A stretch of 64,000 bases of DNA from Edaphobacter lichenicola. GTDB lineage: Bacteria > Acidobacteriota > Terriglobia > Terriglobales > Acidobacteriaceae. Shown one piece after another: positions 16,282-25,487 of this stretch. The translations under genes were made by a program, and so were the position numbers. The stretch is from NCBI RefSeq assembly GCF_025264645.1, contig NZ_CP073696.1, positions 3,100,001 to 3,164,000 of the forward strand, written 5' to 3'. How positions within the stretch are numbered: position 1 is the stretch's first letter; the number at the start of each line of letters is the position of its first letter. Under the pieces are notes generated by a model. It worked only from the letters and a program-made list of their open reading frames with translations. It ran no database searches and was not told the origin of the DNA.

Positions 16282-18456
16282 TTACTCCGGCACCTCAAAC
16301 TCGAGGTGGGACGGATACTTCTCCGACCCATAGATCGACACCGTCTGTGTTTTATACGAGCCCGCTGGCGCCGTCATGATATTCGGCACAAACGTCTGTG
16401 GATTCCTGTCATACAGCGGAAACCAACTCGACTGAACCTCCACCATAATCTTGTGCCCCTTCAAAAACGTATGGTCCGCGCCATGCAAACTCCACTTGTA
16501 CTCGGTCACCTTTCCTGGCGTCAACGCCTCGGGCTTTTCGAAGCTCTGGACATACCGCCCGCGAAAGATCTCATCCACGATCATCAACTGATAGCCCGCC
16601 ATCGGCGCAGGCGCATCATCCGGATACACGTCGATCAGCTTCACGACAAAGTCCCCATCCGTGCCCGTTGTAGCAGCGAACAAGTCCGCAACAACATCAC
16701 CCGTCACGGTGACATCCTTATCCAACACCGGGGTTGAAAAGTTCGCCAAATCTTTACGTCCGCTTACGAACCTCTGGTCCTCCACCAACCACGTCCGCCA
16801 CTTCGACCCATCCCCGTAGGTCGACTGGATCGGACGGTTTCGATACGGCACCGGATTCGCAGGATCGGCACTATAGTTCAGCGCTTCCTTCCCGCCAGCA
16901 CCACTCCCCGTCGGCGTTGCCGTGGCCAGACCGCCATCCGCAGTCAAAAACAGCTTCTCATCCTTGAACCCGACCTTCGGCGGCCACGCCTCATACCGCT
17001 CCCATTGGTTCGTGCCAGTCCTGAAACTTGCAACACCCTGCAGATCGAACCCCGGACGTCCCTTCAAATACTTCTCAAAGAAAGGCGCCTCAATCGTTCT
17101 CCGGTACTCATCTCCCGTAGCCGCGCCAAAGTCCAGCACCCCCAGATGCCGTGTCGTCGGCCCCCATCCACCATGGTTCCACGGCCCCAACACCATGAAT
17201 ACTTCATTGTTTTTGTCATGCGGCTTCAGCGCAGCATATTCAGCCTGCGTCCCCCACATATCTTCCTGGTCCCACCATCCCCCAACTTCCAGCGTCGGCA
17301 CCTCAACCTGCGTCAGGTGCTTCTCCACCGCCATATCCTGCCAAAACTTCGAATATTCAGGCTGCGTCAAAAATACCTTTGCCGTCGGCAGGTTTCCCAT
17401 CTTCGCCGCATCCGCCGCCCCGGCAAAGTTCACATGTTTCAGGAAGAAATCAAACATATCCTCCTTGCTCTGCACGCGCGCATCGGTCTTTTGTGCCTCT
17501 AACTGTTGCACATAGTCGAAGCCATAGGTCTCGCGAAACGCCCCGTTATGAAAAAAATCATCACCCATCCAAACATTCGTCATCGGGGCCTGCGGCGAGA
17601 TCGCCTTCACCGCGGGATGCGCATCGATACCTGCCGACATCGCCAGAAACCCCGGATACGACACCCCAAGCACACCTACCTTGCCGTTGTTGTTCGGAAC
17701 ATTCTTGAGCAGCCAGTCGATCGTGTCCCGAGTATCCGTCGTCTCATCCACATCATCTTTCGTCGTATGGGCGACGATCGCGCGGTTCATCACGAACTTT
17801 CCCTCTGACCCATACCGCCCACGGATATCCGCATAGACAAAGATGTATCCGCTCGTTGCCAGCTCCGGTTTACTCCCGTTCACGCTGGCCGACGACGCCC
17901 CATCAACACCATATGGCGTCCTCTGCATCAAAAACGGGAGCGCTTCACCGCTCGTCTCAGATCCCGCTGGCCGCAGAATCACGACGTGCAGCTTCACTCC
18001 ACCATCGCGCACCGGAATCATCGACTCGCTCCGCGTGTAGTCGCGAAAGTGATTGAGCCGCACCCCCACGCCGCTGAACCGCTCCTCAAATACCTCGCCA
18101 TCGCCACCCCGGCCCCCAAAGCTGCTCCTTAGCCCCGATACCCTCCCCGCCGCATTGCGCACGAACACAACTTTCAATCCATGCGCGGCGAAGTGATCCG
18201 TTGACTCCTCCTGCAGCTCAACCCGCGGCGAACGCTTTCCCTCGATATAGAGCTTGGTCCCTTCGACATAAACCGAACCCACCACATCCGGCTCATTGGT
18301 CTCGCGATACAACCCTACATAGTCACCCAACTTACTGCTAGACACGGTCGCCGTATGCGATTGTTCCGCAGTTTGGTTCTCTTGCCCACCAAACGCTGTC
18401 ACTGAAGCCGCCAACCAGACAGAAAGAACCACCGCACAGCCGCCGCGAATCGTCAT
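16282..18456 (-). CDS. Exported CocE/NonD-family hydrolase with N-terminal beta domain
   Basis: 724 aa with a signal peptide (VLSVWLAASVTAFGGQ). Residues about 40-115 (KLGDYVGLYRETNEPDVVG onward) resemble the small DUF3471-type beta domain found on serine hydrolases. The catalytic part belongs to the X-Pro dipeptidyl-peptidase/CocE group: RTPYGVDG, the ADIRGRYGSEGKF segment, the nucleophile elbow GVSYPG with Ser266, then a helical cap and a C-terminal jelly-roll (from about residue 560, TYGDGSKWRTWLVED). An acidic residue and His follow in the expected region (GPWNHGGWG). It probably acts on peptides or esters in the periplasm. Confidence 0.88.
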   Translation of the reverse strand: MTIRGGCAVVLSVWLAASVTAFGGQENQTAEQSHTATVSSSKLGDYVGLYRETNEPDVVGSVYVEGTKLYIEGKRSPRVELQEESTDHFAAHGLKVVFVRNAAGRVSGLRSSFGGRGGDGEVFEERFSGVGVRLNHFRDYTRSESMIPVRDGGVKLHVVILRPAGSETSGEALPFLMQRTPYGVDGASSASVNGSKPELATSGYIFVYADIRGRYGSEGKFVMNRAIVAHTTKDDVDETTDTRDTIDWLLKNVPNNNGKVGVLGVSYPGFLAMSAGIDAHPAVKAISPQAPMTNVWMGDDFFHNGAFRETYGFDYVQQLEAQKTDARVQSKEDMFDFFLKHVNFAGAADAAKMGNLPTAKVFLTQPEYSKFWQDMAVEKHLTQVEVPTLEVGGWWDQEDMWGTQAEYAALKPHDKNNEVFMVLGPWNHGGWGPTTRHLGVLDFGAATGDEYRRTIEAPFFEKYLKGRPGFDLQGVASFRTGTNQWERYEAWPPKVGFKDEKLFLTADGGLATATPTGSGAGGKEALNYSADPANPVPYRNRPIQSTYGDGSKWRTWLVEDQRFVSGRKDLANFSTPVLDKDVTVTGDVVADLFAATTGTDGDFVVKLIDVYPDDAPAPMAGYQLMIVDEIFRGRYVQSFEKPEALTPGKVTEYKWSLHGADHTFLKGHKIMVEVQSSWFPLYDRNPQTFVPNIMTAPAGSYKTQTVSIYGSEKYPSHLEFEVPE

Positions 18457-18668
18457 CCAGCGTAATCCTCAAAGTGAAATTAAATCTCCAGACCATACCA
18501 CCGTGCAACCAAGGGACTACCTTAGCCCGCAGCAACCCGAACAACTACGGAGGCCGGTATTTACTAAACTGACCCTCGATCCCGTCCATCCCGGAAAATA
18601 TATCTTCCGCCGTTATACTCCGCCGACGGTTCTTTCCCGCAGACGAACAGGATCGTAGTCAATGGTCG

Positions 18669-18893
18669 TTAAGTCAGTATTCCTTCAGGACTGGCAGCAC
18701 ACTGGAAGCCAACCCGATTATGGGCTCCATCGCAGAACGGGCGCTTCTCGCTCGCTCCGCAACGGCACAGCGATATCGCCGGTTTTCCAGTCAGGTCCCA
18801 CTCTTTGCCATCGGCATCTTTCAAAATGATGTGGCCCTCGACACGCAATGGACCGTTAGGGCGAACTGTTATTTTTACTGCTTCTTCTGACAT
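18669..18893 (-). CDS. CDGSH iron-sulfur domain protein
   Basis: 74 aa holding one CDGSH-type [2Fe-2S] site: CRCGASEKRPFCDGAH matches C-x-C-x2-(S/T)-x3-P-x-C-D-G-(S/A/T)-H. Three Cys and the His would bind the cluster, as in mitoNEET-like bacterial proteins. The N-terminal half is a short beta strand region (ITVRPNGPLRVEGHIILKDADGKEW). Such proteins are cytosolic redox or cluster-transfer factors. The gene stands alone between the CocE and acyltransferase genes. Confidence 0.9.
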   Translation of the reverse strand: MSEEAVKITVRPNGPLRVEGHIILKDADGKEWDLTGKPAISLCRCGASEKRPFCDGAHNRVGFQCAASPEGILT

Positions 18894-18973
18894 CGTTCGT
18901 TACTCGCTCTCTTGCAAAGGATGGGTTCAGCATAGCAAACCTGCGACCACAACACTGTGGGAACACCCAGCCG

Positions 18974-20182
18974 CTAACGCGAGGCGGCGTTCTCGGCTTC
19001 CACCATTCCCTCGTCGTCTTCAATGACAGATCCCAGTCTTGTCGGGCCCTCCCCCCACCGTCTACGGAGCCATCGGTTCATCGGCTCCGAATAGCCTCGC
19101 GACACGACTACACCCAGCAGCCCTGCCAGCAAAACGACAACGAGGAACAGAGCCGGGACAGCTCTCATCGGCTTGTTCGCCGCAAGAAACACATCGAAGA
19201 GGCCCACGACGACAAAGATGTGAGTCAGATAAATCTCATAGCTCAATCGGCCCACCCTAACCAGTGGCCACACAACTCTCGGCGTCCGCCATCCAGTCTG
19301 CGCGACAGTGACAACAACCAGACATGCACCCAGGGCCAGGATTGTCATATCCAATCCACTCTGCCCCAGGCCCCAACGATAAGCCAAGTTCGAAAAACCA
19401 AGGATAAACACAAGCAGCAACGTCCCCGCCACTCCGCCCACCCGCAGCAAAACGCGCGAAAGACTTGCCCTGGCGCAGAGCAGTGCCGTCAAACAGCCAA
19501 GCGCAATGGCATCCATCCCTCCAAGATACGAGTACTCTCTCCACACAGGATTCGGGTTGAACGCATGTAACCGGGCGAAAGGTCCCAACACCACAAACAC
19601 GCACAGCGGGATCAACAAGAGCCTTACGCGACGAAACATTCTGCAGACCAACGGGAAAAACAGGTAGAACATCTCCTCGACGGAGAGCGACCAGAGAATA
19701 TCCCACCCCGCCGGAAGATAGCCTCTCCGAGCCTCAAGCACGTTGATATGAACGGTAAGCGCCGCAAATAGCGCCCGACCCAACCCGCCAGTCTTCGCAG
19801 AAACTACGAACCCCGGCACATGGGTCAGATCGAGAACACTCAACGTCCCAAGAAGAAGCAGAAACAGCGGAGCAATACGAGCAAACCGCAGCCGGTAAAA
19901 ATCCCTTACGTTCACCTCAGCAATCGAACCCCACCGCCGCAGCGTCGTCGAAGTGATCAAAAACCCGGAGACGACAAAGAAGATCTGAACACCGTACTGC
20001 CCGTTCCAGACGAGTGACGACACCAACTGCGGAGGAAGCCCCCGAGTATACGGAACGTGAGCTCCGAGCAGCCGCATATTGACATGATTCATCAACACAA
20101 AAAAGATTGCGAGGCCACGCAGAAGATCTACTCCATCGAGCCGCTTCCAGCCGCGCGCAGGCTCCGCCACCGTCAAGGCCAC
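18974..20182 (-). CDS. Acyltransferase family 3 membrane protein
   Basis: 402-aa inner-membrane protein with about 10 hydrophobic segments. The N-terminus LDGVDLLRGLAIFFVLMNHVNMR contains the RG motif and the proposed catalytic His33 of the acyltransferase 3 (OafA/NodX) family. DILWSLSVEEMFYLFFP is the second hallmark motif, and SYEIYLTHIFVVVG the C-terminal one. Members transfer acetyl or other acyl groups to surface sugars or antibiotics. No polysaccharide genes surround it, so its target is open. The C-terminal ~30 residues are acidic and cytoplasmic. Confidence 0.9.
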   Translation of the reverse strand: MALTVAEPARGWKRLDGVDLLRGLAIFFVLMNHVNMRLLGAHVPYTRGLPPQLVSSLVWNGQYGVQIFFVVSGFLITSTTLRRWGSIAEVNVRDFYRLRFARIAPLFLLLLGTLSVLDLTHVPGFVVSAKTGGLGRALFAALTVHINVLEARRGYLPAGWDILWSLSVEEMFYLFFPLVCRMFRRVRLLLIPLCVFVVLGPFARLHAFNPNPVWREYSYLGGMDAIALGCLTALLCARASLSRVLLRVGGVAGTLLLVFILGFSNLAYRWGLGQSGLDMTILALGACLVVVTVAQTGWRTPRVVWPLVRVGRLSYEIYLTHIFVVVGLFDVFLAANKPMRAVPALFLVVVLLAGLLGVVVSRGYSEPMNRWLRRRWGEGPTRLGSVIEDDEGMVEAENAASR

Positions 20183-20236
20183 GTCCTATCCCGGACGACC
20201 ACCGACAACAAATCTCCTAATCGACCCCAAAGCCGA

Positions 20237-20497
20237 TCACGCCACATCCACTTCCATCTCATCGATATAGCACCAGCCCCAGCTCTCACCCGGCTCAATC
20301 GATCGCATGATCGGATGCTGCGTCTTATGAAAGTGCTTGGTCGCATGTTTATGCAGCGACGAATCGCAGCATCCAACATGCCCGCACTCCAGGCACATCC
20401 GAAGATGAACCCAGGTGCTGCCTATCTTCAAGCACTCCTCGCAACCCTTCGCCGACGGTTTAACCTTTCGAATTTGATCCAGATGTGTACATTCCAT
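20237..20497 (-). CDS. UBP-type zinc-finger protein
   Basis: 86 aa from the ATG at 20497, which has AAGGAAGG about 8 nt upstream; a GTG three codons earlier is less likely. The whole protein is a single ZnF-UBP domain: C-x-H at the N-terminus (MECTHLD), CEEC, WVHLRMCLECGHVGCCD, then the series of histidines HKHATKHFHKTQHP. In eukaryotes this fold binds the free C-terminus of ubiquitin; standalone bacterial versions exist and have no settled role. It lies 92 bp downstream of the NtrC-type regulator gene, in the same direction. Confidence 0.85.
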   Translation of the reverse strand: MECTHLDQIRKVKPSAKGCEECLKIGSTWVHLRMCLECGHVGCCDSSLHKHATKHFHKTQHPIMRSIEPGESWGWCYIDEMEVDVA

Positions 20498-20588
20498 GCA
20501 GGCCACCTTCCTTCGCCACCGATTCTATCTCTCAATCAGTCGCTTGTGAGCGATCGCCTCATCACAGCCAGCATCGCAACGCAGTCGA

Positions 20589-22205
20589 TCAATCCCCTAA
20601 ACCCTCCGTAATCCCATACTCCTTCAGCTTCCGATACAGCGTCGTCTTGCCGATCCCAAGCAACTTTGCAGCCATGAGCTTATCTCCCTTCAGCTGCCGA
20701 ATCGTCCCTAAAATGGCGTGCTTCTCCATCTCCGCGATCGACACAATCCCGTCCTGCGTTGCGCCCATCACCTCAAGACGCTCGCCGGGCTCCGAATTGT
20801 CCACCACCTGCGTCGCCGGTCCCTTCTGCAGACGAAACTCCTGCAGCTGCGTCGGCAGATCGCCCAGATGCAGCACCGGCCCCGACGACAGCGCACATGC
20901 CCGTTCTATCGCGTTCTCCAACTCCCGCACATTGCCTGGCCAGTCGTACTCCGCCATCACCCGCAGCATCGAGTCGGAAAAACTCCGCACCACTCCGCTC
21001 TGCTTCTCCATCTGCTGCAGAAAGTGCGTTGCCAGCACGGCAATATCTTCCCTCCGATCCCGCAACGGCGGAATCCGCAGATTCACCACATTCAACCGGA
21101 AGTAAAGGTCCTTACGAAATCTGCCCTGCTCCACCATCAAGGCGAGATCGCGATTGGTCGCCGCCAGCACTCGCGCTGAGATCGGCTTTGCCTGCGTCGC
21201 GCCGACCGGCCGCACCTCTTTCTCCTGAAGCGCCCGCAGCAGCTTCGCCTGAAGATCCAGCGGCAGCTCGCCCACCTCATCCAAGAACACCGTACCGCCC
21301 TCAGCCGAGGCCAGCAGCCCCTCCTTCGCCCGATCCGCTCCGGTAAACGCCCCCTTCACATGGCCAAACAGCTCGCTCTCAATCAGTGTTGGCACCAGCG
21401 ACCCGCAGTCCACCGGCACAAACGGCTTCGCCGCATTCGGCCCATCGAAGTGTATCGAACGCGCCACCAGCTCCTTGCCAGTCCCACTCTCTCCCAGGAT
21501 CAAAACCGGGTGGGTCGAATAGGCCACCTTCGACAGAATTCGATACAGCTTCTCCATCCCCGGCGACCGGCCCACCAGCCCGCCCATCCCTTGCTGTGTC
21601 CTCAGCCGCTCTCGCAACTGCCGACTCTCCACATCCAGGTGCAGCTGCTGGCCTGTTCTCTCCAGCACGGCGGTCAACTCCTCCAGCGCAAACGGCTTCG
21701 TCAGATAGTCGCCCGCTCCAATCCGCATCGCCTCCACCGCGGACGATACCGTCGCAAACGCCGTCATCACGATCACCGCGATGTCCGGATGCAGCGCCTT
21801 CACCTGCTCCAGCAGTGGCAGCCCACCGCCCCCCGGCATCTTCAAGTCCAACAGCAGCAGATCGATCCGCCGCTCCTTCATGATCTCCCGCGCCGCCGTC
21901 GCGCTCTCCGCTCCGACGACCTCAAAACCCATCCCCGCAGCAATCTGGCAGCACGCCTTACGTACCCCTTCATCATCATCGACCACCAGCAGATGCAGCA
22001 GTCCCAGGTGCTCTGCGAGATCGACCTTCTGCGCACTCTCTGCAGACGCGCTCACCGGCGAAACGCCGATCAGCACCCCCGACGGCAAGCTTCCCTCCAC
22101 TTCGTTGGACACCTTCAATCCTTTCAATCCTTCGCTCAACACTCTCACCTCACCTGCGTTGCCTGTCCCTGTACCTGAATCTGCCGTCCTTAGCATGCCA
22201 TCCAC
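20589..22205 (-). CDS. NtrC-family sigma-54-dependent response regulator
   Basis: 538 aa. Residues 1-68 are a non-conserved leader, followed by a receiver domain (about 70-185) with the phosphoacceptor Asp120 in [10 protein letters not shown]. The AAA+ domain has Walker A GESGTGKE (near 240), the sigma-54-contacting GAFTGA loop and the Walker [11 protein letters not shown]. The C-terminus is a Fis-type helix-turn-helix ([23 protein letters not shown]). It overlaps the histidine kinase gene by 16 bp, so kinase and regulator form one two-component operon. No sigma-54 -24/-12 target was recognised nearby. Confidence 0.95.
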   Translation of the reverse strand: MDGMLRTADSGTGTGNAGEVRVLSEGLKGLKVSNEVEGSLPSGVLIGVSPVSASAESAQKVDLAEHLGLLHLLVVDDDEGVRKACCQIAAGMGFEVVGAESATAAREIMKERRIDLLLLDLKMPGGGGLPLLEQVKALHPDIAVIVMTAFATVSSAVEAMRIGAGDYLTKPFALEELTAVLERTGQQLHLDVESRQLRERLRTQQGMGGLVGRSPGMEKLYRILSKVAYSTHPVLILGESGTGKELVARSIHFDGPNAAKPFVPVDCGSLVPTLIESELFGHVKGAFTGADRAKEGLLASAEGGTVFLDEVGELPLDLQAKLLRALQEKEVRPVGATQAKPISARVLAATNRDLALMVEQGRFRKDLYFRLNVVNLRIPPLRDRREDIAVLATHFLQQMEKQSGVVRSFSDSMLRVMAEYDWPGNVRELENAIERACALSSGPVLHLGDLPTQLQEFRLQKGPATQVVDNSEPGERLEVMGATQDGIVSIAEMEKHAILGTIRQLKGDKLMAAKLLGIGKTTLYRKLKEYGITEGLGD

Positions 22206-23143
22206 CCCGCCTCCCCCTTCATCAGCTTCGTCACTCCCGAATCATTGATCCTCAGCTTCTCCCGCTCCACTTCCACCTCCTCCTGCTTCACCGCATACCA
22301 CTCCGCCGAGATGTTCGTCCCCGCCTCAGGCTGGCTCTCGATACTCAGGGAGCCGTTCGAAATCGCCACCAGCTCCCGCACCACGCGAAAACCCAGCCCG
22401 CGCCCGTTCGTCGAGCTGGTTCCATCACCCCGCATCAACCGCTGCACCCCAGCTTGGTCCATCCCGCAACCGCGATCCCGCACCGTCATCACCACGGTGC
22501 GTCGCGGCTCCTCGCTTTCGCCCTCTGCCCTCTCCAGCACGCCCTCCACATGGATCGAAATCGCACCCACCCATGGCGTCGCCTCTGCAGCGTTTTTCAC
22601 TAAATTTGTCAGGATCCGCTCCACCGCCTCCACCGGCACACGCACCGGCTGAAACGCCCCGACACCATACGAGATATCTACCGTACGTCCAGCCACCCGG
22701 CTCAGCAGCCCTCTGCACCGGTCAATCACATCCGGCAGCACCGAAGACTCACCCTGAATCTTCGCCGGCCGCCCCGCCCGTGCATGGTTCACCAGCCTGT
22801 CAATCATCGCCCAGCTGCGATCGCTCAACATACGCAGCTCCGAGGCATATCCCCGGTGCTCCTCATGCAGTACCCCTGGCATCGCAAGCAAATCCGAATA
22901 TAAACTCAGCGCCCCAAGGAGATTGCCTGCGTCGTGCGCCAGGCCCGCGCCCTCGGCTACACCAAACACAGGACTCGCCTCCGCGCCCTCCACCGACGCA
23001 TCGACCGTCCTCCGCACACTCAGCATCGCCGAACCATGCAGGTTCATCTCGCGTGTTACATGCCGTAGTGCTGCAAATTGTCCTGAAGCGCTTTCTGGTC
23101 CCGAGGCAGTACTGCTCTGCGTTGCCTGCATTTGTAAATCCAC
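22190..23143 (-). CDS. Soluble sensor histidine kinase
   Basis: 317 aa with no transmembrane segment, so cytosolic. The H-box GLAHDAGNLL places the phosphoacceptor at His70, followed by an Asp as in HisKA-type NtrB-like kinases. The ATP-binding domain has the N-box (NLVKNAAEATPW), the G1 motif DRGCGMDQAG and the G2 motif NGRGLGFRVV. The first ~60 residues contain no recognised sensory domain, so the signal may be an interaction partner. It is the upstream partner of the NtrC-type regulator and overlaps it. A TTACAG-N11-CTGTAA dyad lies 20 bp upstream of the start. Confidence 0.9.
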   Translation of the reverse strand: MDLQMQATQSSTASGPESASGQFAALRHVTREMNLHGSAMLSVRRTVDASVEGAEASPVFGVAEGAGLAHDAGNLLGALSLYSDLLAMPGVLHEEHRGYASELRMLSDRSWAMIDRLVNHARAGRPAKIQGESSVLPDVIDRCRGLLSRVAGRTVDISYGVGAFQPVRVPVEAVERILTNLVKNAAEATPWVGAISIHVEGVLERAEGESEEPRRTVVMTVRDRGCGMDQAGVQRLMRGDGTSSTNGRGLGFRVVRELVAISNGSLSIESQPEAGTNISAEWYAVKQEEVEVEREKLRINDSGVTKLMKGEAGWMAC

Positions 23144-23458
23144 CGTTCTCCTGCTTAGTCACTTACAGCAGGTGCACTTCTGTAATCACTTCAAGTACCA
23201 AACTGGAACTCCTTCCCTAAGTGATTGTTCATGAATACTAAACCTCCTAAACCCAACTCTCATTCTCGAACAAAGTATTTCCCGAAACGGAACGCTTCTC
23301 AAGCCTCTTCGCTGGATTCCTCAACAATACTCACATCCAATCCAAACTTTCCTATTCTGGAACCAATTCCATTTTGGAACACTCCCACAAAGGGCTTAGT
23401 CTCCACCTCTCACCCTTCCGTCAGATCATAAGAGAATTCTCACAACTATAATTCCCTC
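23144..23458. promoter_or_regulatory. Divergent promoter region between kinase and rph
   Basis: This 315-bp gap has no gene. It contains the dyad TTACAG-N11-CTGTAA with GTGCAC in the centre (23163-23185), just upstream of the kinase start, and two TGGAAC words 17 bp apart (23358 and 23375). The base composition is clearly more AT-rich than the flanking genes, as expected for promoters in both directions. Confidence 0.4.
23447..23452 (+). promoter_or_regulatory. Candidate -10 box of a leaderless rph mRNA
   Basis: A perfect TATAAT ends 6 nt before the ATG at 23459, and no Shine-Dalgarno sequence lies between. Transcription should begin at or very near the start codon. The -35 is poor. Confidence 0.5.
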
Positions 23459-24214
23459 ATGCCCGTGACCGCCGCACCCTCCCCCCAGCTCTTTCGACCC
23501 GACCACCGCCCCGCCGACGCCCTTCGCACCATCCGCATCACCCCCCACTACGTCGCCATGGCCGAAGGCTCCGTCCTCATGGAGTCGGGCAACACCCGCG
23601 TCCTCTGCAACGCCACCATCGAGCAGGGCGTCCCCGGCTGGCTCCGCAACTCCGGCCGCGGCTGGGTCACCGCCGAGTACGGTATGCTCCCCCGCGCCAC
23701 CCTCACCCGCACTGCCCGAGAGAGCGAACGCGGCAAAGTCGGCGGCCGCACCCACGAGATCCAGCGACTCATCGGCCGGTCGTTACGCAGCGTAGTCGAC
23801 ATGAAGGCCCTCGGCGAGCGCACCATCATCCTCGACTGCGACGTTCTCCAGGCAGACGGTGGAACCCGCACCGCAGCCATCACCGGAGCCTGCGTCGCGT
23901 TAGCTCTCGCACTTGGCAAATTGGTCAAAGCAGGCACCCTCAAAACCTCCCCGCTCAAACAGATGGTCGCCGCCACCTCGGTTGGCATCGTCGATGGCAA
24001 CATCCTGCTCGACCTCGCCTACGAGGAAGACTCCCGCGCCGCAGTAGACATGAACGTCGTCATGCTGGCCGACGGGGGCCTCGTCGAAACCCAGGCCACC
24101 GCCGAGCACGACTCCTACTCCCGCGCTCAGCTTGGACAGATGCTCGACTACGCGGAAAAGGGCATCCACGAGCTTCTCGCCGCTCAGCGCGCTATCCTCG
24201 ACGCCGAAAGATAA
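23459..24214 (+). CDS. rph: Ribonuclease PH
   Basis: 251 aa, a 3'-5' phosphorolytic exoribonuclease that trims tRNA 3' ends and forms a hexameric ring. Family features in order: the [15 protein letters not shown] start, [17 protein letters not shown], the [15 protein letters not shown] segment with the Arg-rich tRNA-binding part that follows ([27 protein letters not shown]), and the phosphate-site strand [20 protein letters not shown]. The length is close to the usual ~240. It converges with a membrane-protein gene, with 12 bp between the stops. Confidence 0.97.
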   Translation: MPVTAAPSPQLFRPDHRPADALRTIRITPHYVAMAEGSVLMESGNTRVLCNATIEQGVPGWLRNSGRGWVTAEYGMLPRATLTRTARESERGKVGGRTHEIQRLIGRSLRSVVDMKALGERTIILDCDVLQADGGTRTAAITGACVALALALGKLVKAGTLKTSPLKQMVAATSVGIVDGNILLDLAYEEDSRAAVDMNVVMLADGGLVETQATAEHDSYSRAQLGQMLDYAEKGIHELLAAQRAILDAER

Positions 24215-24226
24215 CCTGCATTCCGA

Positions 24227-25306
24227 TCACGCCGCCTCTCGAACCGCTACCGAACCAGAAGATGCCGGCCCTGCCAGCTCCAAAGATGACGTTCTACCAG
24301 ACTTCGTCATCCGCGCCACCAAAATCTCTTCCACGATCAACGTCGTCGCACAGACGATCAGCGGAATCAACTCGCCAAACACCCTGGTCTCAATCAGTAT
24401 TCCGTAGACAAACATGAATCCACACCAGACCGGCAACAACCACAACCATGCCTGCAGCTGAGGATCGCGAATCCGCCGTCGCATCACTGTCACGAACAAC
24501 AGCAGGTATCCACATGCGCTTAATAACTGTGGCCACGCCTGCGGCACCGCGAGCGACTTCACATTCCAGTTGATTCGCGGATAAAACTCCGACGTATTCT
24601 GCGCAAAAACTTGGCGAACAAAGATCTGCCATACCACCCAGAACATCGCCAGAGGAATCACCACTCGCAATGTTCGAACACGAAACAGCAACGGCCAGCG
24701 CAACCGCCCATGCTCCACCGCGTCGTTCAGCATCAACAACGGCAGCAACAACAGTGTGGTCTCCCGATTCATCGTACCCACCAAAAATAGCCCGGCGAAG
24801 TAGATCCAGTGCCGCCGAAAGTACAGCAGATACATCGCCGTCGAAAAGAAGGCAAGACTCGGCAGATCATAAATAAACCGGAAGTTCTGCACCGTATGCA
24901 TCACGTAGGTCGCGCCGCACACCACCAGCAGCAGCGGGTAAACCATAGGAGTGAGCAACCGCCGCCCTGAGCTCGCCTGGTAGATCTTTGTCGTCATGTA
25001 TCCGGCCACCAGCAGACAACACACGTCGATCCCCGCCTGCACCAGCACCTCCGGAGCCACCGGCCGCGGAAACCAGAAATGCGATTTCGCAAACGGCCCG
25101 GCAAGCCACATCAACCCTCGGCTCTCATGCGCCCACCGCATCGGAAGCATCATCAGGCTCCGGCCTTGGAACGGCATCCGCTCCAGTCCCTGCTCATAGA
25201 GCGAGGTATTGACGTAAGGCCGCGTCAGCCACAGATAGCACCACGTAAACTGTATCGTCGCGATGACATAAACAACAGTCAGAGTGACCTTCTGGCGTCC
25301 TGGCAT
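24227..25306 (-). CDS. Polytopic membrane protein of unknown function
   Basis: 359 aa from the ATG at 25306 (the frame is open to 25351). It has about 9-10 hydrophobic segments, starting with VTLTVVYVIATIQFTWCYLW. A luminal or periplasmic region after the first segment contains YVNTSLYEQGLERMP, and a FLVGTMNRETTLLLLPLL segment carries a conserved-looking NRET. The overall pattern, with a large loop after helix 1, resembles GT-C type glycosyltransferases or EpsG-like proteins, but no DxD-type motif is clear. Its neighbours (rph and a sugar symporter) give no clue. Confidence 0.65.
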   Translation of the reverse strand: MPGRQKVTLTVVYVIATIQFTWCYLWLTRPYVNTSLYEQGLERMPFQGRSLMMLPMRWAHESRGLMWLAGPFAKSHFWFPRPVAPEVLVQAGIDVCCLLVAGYMTTKIYQASSGRRLLTPMVYPLLLVVCGATYVMHTVQNFRFIYDLPSLAFFSTAMYLLYFRRHWIYFAGLFLVGTMNRETTLLLLPLLMLNDAVEHGRLRWPLLFRVRTLRVVIPLAMFWVVWQIFVRQVFAQNTSEFYPRINWNVKSLAVPQAWPQLLSACGYLLLFVTVMRRRIRDPQLQAWLWLLPVWCGFMFVYGILIETRVFGELIPLIVCATTLIVEEILVARMTKSGRTSSLELAGPASSGSVAVREAA

Positions 25307-25487
25307 GCACGCTACCTCGTCAAAAACCGCATGCCACAGGGCTTTCGGCAAGGGGCAGATTCACGACCCGTAATAACACGTAGGATGACACTGCCATTTC
25401 CCGGGTTGTAACTTTCTCCTCACCTCTTGCGACGGAATTCTGAAAACTCCACTCCAATCCCTGTAGAATCTCTGACGCTGGCACAAC

